From NCBI GenBank assembly GCA_934663625.1, contig CAKUKP010000060.1, positions 1-19,213 on the forward strand: a DNA stretch of 19,213 bases, read 5' to 3'. This DNA comes from an uncultured Clostridia bacterium. Its GTDB lineage: Bacteria; Bacillota; Clostridia; Christensenellales; Aristaeellaceae. The translations under genes were made by a program, and so were the position numbers. Below, piece by piece: positions 14,451 to 19,213 of the stretch (positions are counted from its first letter, which is position 1; every line of letters begins with the position of its first letter). Under the pieces are notes generated by a model. It searched no databases, was not told the DNA's origin, and saw only the letters and a list, made by a program, of their open reading frames with translations.

Positions 14451-14891
14451 TCAATCCCGATGCGCGTTTTCGTAGGCGCGGCGGATTTCTTCGGGCATTT
14501 GATCGGGGATCATGGCGGAAACGGCGGATTCATCGCCGCACTGCATGGCGGTATCGTAATACCAGCATTTGTATTTCAGCATATCCAGCGTTTGATTCAT
14601 GCGCTGGATTTCGGTTTCGACGCGCGCCTTCTGCGCTTCGAACATCGCGCGGCGCTGCGGATAGGTTTCGGGGCCTTCCATGCACCAGTTCATGAACTGG
14701 CGAATATCCCTGATTTCCATTCCGGCCTTTTTCAGGCATTCGATGATCCGAAGCGCTTCGATTTCCGTATCGCTGAACCGGCGCGCGCCGGATACGCGCG
14801 CCATGCGCGGGAACAATCCCTGCTGATCATAATAGCGCAGCGTGGAGATCGGCAGCGAAAACATTTTGGATACCTGTCCGATGGTGTACAT
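14451..14891 (-). CDS. MerR-family transcriptional regulator
   Basis: A 146-residue protein. The N-terminal winged helix-turn-helix is clear: MYTIGQVSKMFSLPISTLRY then YDQQGLFPRMAR and ARRFSDTEIEALRII. Residues about 80-115 form the dimerisation coiled coil, and a short C-terminal part carries two Cys (CWYY, QCGD) without a metal-site pattern. Such proteins twist promoters with long spacers to activate them. The ATG at 14891 has GGAGGG 5 nt upstream; the open frame extends 13 codons further with no ribosome binding site. An operator-like TGAAG-CCAG-CTTCA lies 22 bp upstream, so autoregulation is likely. The effector is unknown. Confidence 0.92.
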   Translation of the reverse strand: MYTIGQVSKMFSLPISTLRYYDQQGLFPRMARVSGARRFSDTEIEALRIIECLKKAGMEIRDIRQFMNWCMEGPETYPQRRAMFEAQKARVETEIQRMNQTLDMLKYKCWYYDTAMQCGDESAVSAMIPDQMPEEIRRAYENAHRD

Positions 14892-14909
14892 ATAATCCCT
14901 CCGAAAAAC

Positions 14910-14938
14910 TTGACCTGAAGCCAGCTTCATGGTATAGA
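14910..14938 (+). promoter_or_regulatory. MerR-type operator and possible plus-strand promoter
   Basis: CTTGACCTGAAGCCAGCTTC followed by ATGGTATAGA resembles the MerR-family promoter layout: a TTGACC -35 and a TATAGA -10, 17 bp apart, with the dyad TGAAG-N4-CTTCA in the spacer. No gene follows on the plus strand before the T-box promoter. Confidence 0.55.
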
Positions 14939-14941
14939 ATC

Positions 14942-14970
14942 AGTATACCACGTCGGAAATGCAAACGCAA
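14942..14970 (-). promoter_or_regulatory. Promoter of the merR gene
   Basis: On the minus strand, TTGCGT and TATACT are 17 bp apart; the dyad lies just downstream, where binding could repress. The gap 14971-15105 between this and the T-box promoter holds no other feature that I can see. Confidence 0.5.
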
Positions 14971-15105
14971 GGCATGGATTCTATCCCTCAGCTCCCGCAG
15001 GGGCGGCAATCCGGAAGCGCGGGCGGCGAGATATGACGGGAACGTTATTTTTTTCGCCAGCCGACAATGTTGGTGTGTTTTCGTTTGGATTTAACAAATT
15101 TCGCA

Positions 15106-15134
15106 TTGACAAAGGACGAAAACAGGCATATAAT
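15106..15134 (+). promoter_or_regulatory. Promoter of the T-box / ABC transporter operon
   Basis: Perfect TTGACA and TATAAT at the ideal 17-bp spacing. Confidence 0.9.
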
Positions 15135-15140
15135 CAGTTT

Positions 15141-15460
15141 CAATTCAAGCGCGAGTTTGTACTTGATGCATACAGATGAATCATAAAGGCGATCATCGGG
15201 AAGAAGTAATCTGCAAAAGGCGATTCCAGAGAGCCCCGCAAGGTGGAAGGGGGCATTCGACCGGCAGATGAATACACCCCGTAGCCGCTCGCTGAAGGCG
15301 GATATTTCCGCTGTGTAGGCGCAGATCGAGTTCTTCCCGTTAAAGAAGACGGACGATGTTGGTTGTCCGACGGAGGCTTTTGCCGCGAGGCAGAGGCGAT
15401 ATGAGGTGGTACCGCGTTATAAACGCCCTCAGCACGATATTGTGCTGGGGGCGTTTGTAT
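15141..15460 (+). promoter_or_regulatory. T-box riboswitch, tyrosine-type specifier
   Basis: The leader shows the T-box hallmarks: AAGAAGTA on the 5' side of stem I, AGAGAGCC, a GGTGGAA distal segment, ATCTGC pairing with GCAGAT, and the T-box AGGTGGTACCGCG (15404-15416). The specifier loop reads GATGAATACACC, giving UAC (15273-15275), a Tyr codon. The UGGU of the T-box would pair with a tRNA ending ACCA, matching tRNA-Tyr (A73) and not bacterial tRNA-Trp (G73). A 15-bp stem (15421-15435 / 15442-15456) followed by GTATATAT is the terminator. Uncharged tRNA would allow expression of the transporter downstream. Confidence 0.92.
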
Positions 15461-15509
15461 ATATATTCCGGAAAAACCGGAACAGAATTTCTGAAGGAGG
15501 GTTCCTGTT

Positions 15510-16463
15510 ATGAAGAAACTGCTTGCAATGATGATGGTTGTAATGATGCTCGCCGTATGCGTACCAGCGATGGCTGAAACGGAGCAGACCTATCTGGTTG
15601 GCATTTGCCAGCTGGTGCAGCATGTGGCGCTGGATGCGGCGACGCAGGGCTTCAAGGATGCGCTGACCGAAAAGCTGGGCGACAGGGTGGAATTTGACGA
15701 AGCGAACGCTTCCGGCGATTCTGCGAACTGCATTACGATTATGAATACTTTCCTTTCTGAAGATGTGGATCTGATCATGGCGAACGCCACGCCCGCGCTG
15801 CAGGCGGCGCAGGCTGCGACCGCGGATACGCCGATTCTGGGCACTTCCGTAACGGATTATGGCACAGCGCTGGATATTTCCGATTGGACGGGCGCGACGG
15901 GCGTGAACATTTCCGGCACTTCCGACCTTGCGCCGCTGGACGGTCAGGCCGCGATGATTCAGGAGCTGTTCCCCGATGCGAAGGAAATCGGCCTGCTGTA
16001 CTGTTCCGCGGAAGCCAATTCCGCCTACCAGGTAGAAGTGATTCGCGGATACCTGACGGAGATGGGCTACAATTGCACCGATTATGTGTTCACCGATTCC
16101 AACGATGTGGCTTCCGTTACGACGAACGCCTGCGCGGGCAGCGATGTGCTGTACATCCCCACGGATAATACCGCCGCTTCCTGCACCGAGGCCATCCGCA
16201 ACGTAGTGGAAACCGAAAAGACGCCCGTTGTAGCCGGCGAGGAGGGCCTCTGCAAGGGCTGCGGCGTTGCGACGCTGTCCATCAGCTATTATGATCTGGG
16301 CTATGCCACCGGCGAAATGGCGTATGAAATTCTGGCTGAGGGCGCGGATGTTTCCACGATGGATGTGCGCTACGCGCCGCAGTTCACCAAGGAATACAAT
16401 GCCGAGCTGTGTGAACTGCTGGGCGTGACCGTTCCTGAGGATTATGTAGCCATCGCGGAATAA
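15510..16463 (+). CDS. ABC transporter substrate-binding protein (TrpX / ABC_sub_bind type), probably for tyrosine
   Basis: A 317-residue exported protein. The signal peptide is MKKLLAMMMVVMMLAV then CVPAMA-ETE; the site looks like ordinary signal peptidase, since VC lacks a good lipobox. The mature part fits the ABC_sub_bind family: YLVGICQLVQHVALDAATQG at the start, then DGQAAMIQELFPDAKEIGLL, YIPTDN and a late GYATGEMAYEIL. These proteins serve TrpXYZ-like importers. The Tyr-type T-box directly upstream points to tyrosine or a related aromatic compound. AAGGAGG lies 9-10 nt before the ATG. A hairpin separates it from the permease gene. Confidence 0.88.
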   Translation: MKKLLAMMMVVMMLAVCVPAMAETEQTYLVGICQLVQHVALDAATQGFKDALTEKLGDRVEFDEANASGDSANCITIMNTFLSEDVDLIMANATPALQAAQAATADTPILGTSVTDYGTALDISDWTGATGVNISGTSDLAPLDGQAAMIQELFPDAKEIGLLYCSAEANSAYQVEVIRGYLTEMGYNCTDYVFTDSNDVASVTTNACAGSDVLYIPTDNTAASCTEAIRNVVETEKTPVVAGEEGLCKGCGVATLSISYYDLGYATGEMAYEILAEGADVSTMDVRYAPQFTKEYNAELCELLGVTVPEDYVAIAE

Positions 16464-16483
16464 GGTTCAGGGCAAACAATATA

Positions 16484-16520
16484 TCGCTCCGGACGACCAA
16501 AATCTGATCGTCCGGAGCGA
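16484..16520 (+). repeat. Intercistronic hairpin between binding protein and permease
   Basis: A perfect 13-bp stem (16484-16496 / 16508-16520) with an 11-nt loop CCAAAATCTGA and no T-run. It may stabilise the upstream mRNA so more binding protein than permease is made. The loop matches CATAGATCTGA of the 18284 hairpin at 8 of 11 positions. Confidence 0.7.
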
Positions 16521-16538
16521 AATCGGGAGGAAACGGTT

Positions 16539-17444
16539 TTGAATTTTACTGCATTGCTCAACGCCATGCCGGGCGCCCTCGCGCAGGGCTTGATCTGGGG
16601 CATCATGGCGATCGGTCTGTACATCACCTACAAGGTGCTGAATTATTCAGATCTGACCGTAGACGGTACCATGGCGACCGGCGGCGCGGTATGCATCATG
16701 CTGATGATGCAGGGCGTGAACACCTGGATTGCGCTGCTGTGCGCGGTGCTGGCGGGTATGCTGGCGGGCATGGTTACGGGGCTGTTTCACACGCGCATGG
16801 GCATTCCCGCGATCCTCGCCGGAATTCTGACCCAGCTTTCGCTGTATTCGATCAATCTGGTGATCATGTCCGGCAAGGCCAATCAGGCAGTCAGCGTGAA
16901 CAAGTATAATCTGATCGTCAGCTCCCGCTATGTAAAGGAAATTTCGCTGCAGAATCCGATTTTCATTACGGCGATTGTGCTGGCGGTGCTGATCGCGTTT
17001 CTGTACTGGTTCTTTGGCACGGAAATCGGGTGCTCGCTGCGTTCTACCGGCGCGAACGCCGCCATGTCCCGCGCGCAGGGCGTGAATACCAATCGCGCTA
17101 CCGTGCTGGGGCTGATGATTTCCAACGGCATCGTTGCGCTGGCTTCCGCGATGTATTCGCATTATCAGGGCTTCGTGGATGTGAACATGGGGCGCGGCGC
17201 GATCGTAATCGGTCTGGCCGCTGTGATCATCAGCGATGTTATCTTCGGTCGGATATTCATTAATTTCGCACTCAAGCTGATTGCCGTGGCGATCGGCGCG
17301 GTGATCTATTATGCGGTGATTCAGGTGGTGCTTTGGCTGGGCTTGGATACGAACCTGCTGAAGATGCTGTCTGCGCTGGTGGTGGCGCTGTTCCTTGCCA
17401 TTCCGTACTGGAAGAGCAAGCTGCACGCGAAGGGAGGCCGATGA
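16539..17444 (+). CDS. ABC transporter permease (TrpY-like, LivH/LivM superfamily)
   Basis: Start TTG at 16539 with GGGAGG 8 nt upstream. The 301 residues have about eight to nine membrane segments and the branched-chain-type permease features: LNYSDLTVDGTMATGGAV near 30-50, and the cytoplasmic EIGCSLRSTGANAAMSRAQG at about 165-185 that contacts the ATPase. It is the membrane channel of the importer, following the binding protein and overlapping the ATPase region. Confidence 0.9.
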   Translation: MNFTALLNAMPGALAQGLIWGIMAIGLYITYKVLNYSDLTVDGTMATGGAVCIMLMMQGVNTWIALLCAVLAGMLAGMVTGLFHTRMGIPAILAGILTQLSLYSINLVIMSGKANQAVSVNKYNLIVSSRYVKEISLQNPIFITAIVLAVLIAFLYWFFGTEIGCSLRSTGANAAMSRAQGVNTNRATVLGLMISNGIVALASAMYSHYQGFVDVNMGRGAIVIGLAAVIISDVIFGRIFINFALKLIAVAIGAVIYYAVIQVVLWLGLDTNLLKMLSALVVALFLAIPYWKSKLHAKGGR

Positions 17445-17446
17445 TC

Positions 17447-18241
17447 ATGCTGGAACTGAAGAACGTATGCAAGACCTTTAACGCGCACACCATCAATGAA
17501 AAGGTCGCGCTGCGGGGCGTGAATCTGCACCTGAATCAGGGCGATTTCGTGACCATGATCGGCGGCAACGGCGCGGGCAAATCTACGCTGATGAACGCCA
17601 TCGCGGGCGTTTGGCCGATCGATCAGGGCAGCATTATTGTGGATGGGCAGGATGTGACGCATCTGCCGGAGCACCGGCGTGCAACGCTGCTGGGACGCGT
17701 ATTTCAGGATCCCATGATGGGCACTGCCGCAACCATGCAGATCGAAGAAAACCTTGCCATTGCGGCGCGTCGCGGACAAAAGCGCACGCTGAAGGTGGGC
17801 ATTACCCGCGCCGAGCGCGAGGAATACCGCGAAAAGCTGAAGATGCTGGGGCTGGGACTTGAGGATCGCATGACCGCGAAGGTGGGTTTGCTATCCGGTG
17901 GACAGCGGCAGGCGCTGACCCTTCTGATGGCGACGCTGAACGCGCCCAAGCTTCTTTTGCTGGACGAGCATACCGCCGCGCTGGATCCCAAGACCGCCGC
18001 AAAGGTACTGGAGCTGACCGAGAGCATTATCGCCGAACAGCAGCTGACCGCGATGATGGTGACGCACAACATGAACGACGCCATCCGTCTGGGCAATCGC
18101 CTGATCATGATGGACGAGGGACGCATTGTGGTGGATATCTCCGGCGAGGAAAAGAAGAAGCTGCGCAAGGCCGATCTTCTGAATCTATTCGAAAAGGCCG
18201 CTGGCAAGGAGCTTGCCAGCGACCGCACCCTGCTCAGCTAG
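17447..18241 (+). CDS. ABC transporter ATPase (TrpZ-like)
   Basis: A 264-residue ATP-binding subunit with all motifs: Walker A GGNGAGKST (about 40-48), Q-loop VFQDPMMG, signature LSGGQRQALTLLMATL, Walker B LLLLDEHTAALD and switch His in VTHNMND. It powers the importer of the two preceding genes. The ATG at 17447 has GGGAGG 9 nt upstream; the ATG at 17441, which overlaps the permease stop as ATGA, has only 3 nt spacing and is the alternative. A hairpin with an AGT loop begins at the last base of the stop codon. Confidence 0.93.
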   Translation: MLELKNVCKTFNAHTINEKVALRGVNLHLNQGDFVTMIGGNGAGKSTLMNAIAGVWPIDQGSIIVDGQDVTHLPEHRRATLLGRVFQDPMMGTAATMQIEENLAIAARRGQKRTLKVGITRAEREEYREKLKMLGLGLEDRMTAKVGLLSGGQRQALTLLMATLNAPKLLLLDEHTAALDPKTAAKVLELTESIIAEQQLTAMMVTHNMNDAIRLGNRLIMMDEGRIVVDISGEEKKKLRKADLLNLFEKAAGKELASDRTLLS

Positions 18242-18327
18242 TCCGCAGTGCGGACAGCCAGCAACTGCCGTGTGCATAATGACGAATCCATGTCCCCATA
18301 GATCTGAGGGACATGGATTCTGTGTTT
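18241..18327 (+). repeat. Composite hairpin repeat, unit 3
   Basis: A 6-bp stem GTCCGC/GCGGAC with an AGT triloop, then GCCAGCAACTGCCGTG and GACGAATCC, then a 13-bp perfect stem (18284-18296 / 18308-18320) with loop CATAGATCTGA. It matches units 1 and 2 in order and spacing, with altered but complementary stems. Confidence 0.83.
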
Positions 18328-18357
18328 CTATTCTATTCCGGCTTATCTGGAATTCGC

Positions 18358-18390
18358 GTTTTGATGCCCATAGATTTAAAGCATCAAAAC
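18358..18390 (+). repeat. Hairpin with CATAGATTTAA loop
   Basis: A perfect 10-bp stem GTTTTGATGC/GCATCAAAAC with a 13-nt loop containing CATAGATTTAA. It is placed like the hairpin at 13840 in the other composite copy. Confidence 0.78.
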
Positions 18391-18466
18391 TTACGAAGTT
18401 CTCTCCTTCCGTCAAAACCTGCGGTTTTGCCACCTTCCTCGTCAGAGGAAGCCAAGGGTTACGGAT
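18391..18466 (+). repeat. Dispersed CTCCCTCAGTC repeat element, copy D
   Basis: TTACGAAGTTCTCTCCTTCC, a stem CAAAACC/GGTTTTG with TGC triloop, then CACCTTCCTCGTCAGAGGAA and GGTTACGG. The whole run 18241-18466 is a diverged copy of 13722-13937. Confidence 0.78.
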
Positions 18467-18472
18467 AATGAA

Positions 18473-18499
18473 ACGCGCATCGGGTATCCGGTGCGCGTT
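18473..18499. terminator. Possible bidirectional terminator of the right-edge gene
   Basis: AAACGCGCA and TGCGCGTTT form a 9-bp stem about 10 nt past the stop of the right-edge gene; the plus side is followed by GTTTT. On the minus side no T-run follows beyond the stem. Confidence 0.5.
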
Positions 18500-18508
18500 T
18501 GTTTTGGG

Positions 18509-19213
18509 TTACGCCGCTTTGGGGATCAGGTGGATCAGGTGGGCGGCGGGGAGTGCTTCCGCGGATGCGGGCTTTTCGAAGTTCAGCGTGAATGCGGAGA
18601 TGGCGTCTCCCGTCGTGCAGGGCAGATCGGTTTCCGTGCCATCGGCATTTACGATGGACAGGGTATAATCGGCAAGCAGCTCGGCGGGCAGGGTGATTTC
18701 CACTTCGCCTTCGGGCTGGGTGAGCTTGCCCGCGTATTCGAACGCGACGGTCATGAATTTATCGCCGTTTTCGGTATTGCCCATGCGTACGGTCAGTTCG
18801 CCCGTCGGCAGATGCTTGCCCGCCGCCTTAGCAGTATCGATCAGCGCGAGGTGCGTGCCGTCCGAGGCATCGCCGCAGACGGGGCAGATCGAAAGCGTAC
18901 TGGCATCCGCGGTTCCGGCGTTCTGCGTGTATTCGATCGATGCGCATTCGGCCTTGCCGATGTGATCGCAGCCCTCGCGCTTACAGGGCGCGGAATGCGT
19001 GCCATCGCCGTTCGAAGTCCATTCGCGAACCAGTGCAGCAGCTTCTTCGTCTGATGATCCGTATAGCTGTAATCGCAGGTCTTACAGGTGTATTTGGTGT
19101 AGCCGCCCGCTTCGCAGGTGGGCTTTATGACCTTTTCGGTGAAATCGTGGCCGGTGGCGGGGATTTCTACATAGGTGGTGTAATCGCAGTTTTTGCAGGT
19201 ATCGTAGGCGTTC
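18509..19213 (-). pseudogene. Secreted Cys-repeat protein, C-terminal part, with one frameshift (5' end beyond window)
   Basis: The gene enters from the right and ends with TAA at 18509-18511. From 19213 to about 19030 it reads as Cys-pair repeats (DTCKNCDYTTYVEIPATGH, TCEAGGYTKYTCKTCDYSYT) like the left-edge gene. At about 19030 the frame shifts. One added G after CACTGG restores HWVREWTSNGDGTHSAPC, KREGCDHIG and continues open, through CPVCGDASDGTH, to the stop. The last 90 residues (GELTVRMGNTENGDKFMTVA ... LIPKAA) look like a beta-rich C-terminal domain. The lost base is in a short G run, so it may be an assembly error or a real mutation. Two proteins of this type flank the window on the same strand. 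Confidence 0.72.

Noticed and set aside
15036..15182. Plus-strand frame of 48 codons before the T-box leader
   Set aside because: It contains the perfect TTGACA/TATAAT promoter of the operon and has no ribosome binding site.

Overview
This window looks like a chromosomal segment of a low-to-mid GC Gram-positive bacterium of the class Clostridia, probably a gut or rumen member. The grounds are strong GGAGG ribosome binding sites with some TTG/GTG starts, sigma-70/SigA-type TTGACA/TATAAT promoters, a T-box leader, an FMN riboswitch in front of an ECF riboflavin transporter, AzlCD, and secreted Cys-rich repeat proteins of a kind common in Clostridia. No species can be named from the sequence alone.

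Layout: (1) 1-2003, minus: N-terminal part of a secreted protein of tandem Cys-pair repeats, running off the left edge. (2) 2004-2563: AT-rich leader and switch-like region with a 21-codon leader ORF and two hairpins sharing an 18-bp core in opposite orientation. It is followed by a tyrosine recombinase (minus, to 3407). (3) azlCD and lplA (minus, 3603-5886). (4) Plus strand: an MFS transporter with a stand-alone ANTAR-domain protein, then an FMN riboswitch and ribU. (5) 8711-13627, plus: a ZorA/ZorB-like (MotA/TolQ-ExbB plus MotB/OmpA) motor pair, a small membrane protein, and a membrane-anchored giant coiled-coil protein. (6) 13628-14163: dense hairpin repeats. (7) Initiator and elongator tRNA-Met with promoter and terminator; a MerR regulator (minus). 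(8) A T-box leader (specifier reads UAC, Tyr) driving an ABC transporter of the TrpXYZ type (binding protein, permease, ATPase). (9) A second copy of the hairpin repeat, then the 3' end of another Cys-repeat secreted protein (minus), which carries a frameshift.

The most interesting parts are three. First, the proton-motor operon resembles the ZorAB core of Zorya anti-phage defence, but it has no recognisable ZorC/D/E-type effector; its neighbours are a small membrane protein and a 531-residue coiled-coil protein. Second, the recombinase sits beside a ~290-bp segment bounded by inverted 18-bp sites directly upstream of a secreted protein gene, which could be an invertible switch. Third, intergenic spaces carry a dispersed family of hairpins whose loops are conserved while the stems differ but stay complementary.

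All family assignments are made by reading motifs. No database search was run, and the invertible switch and the motor function are inferences.
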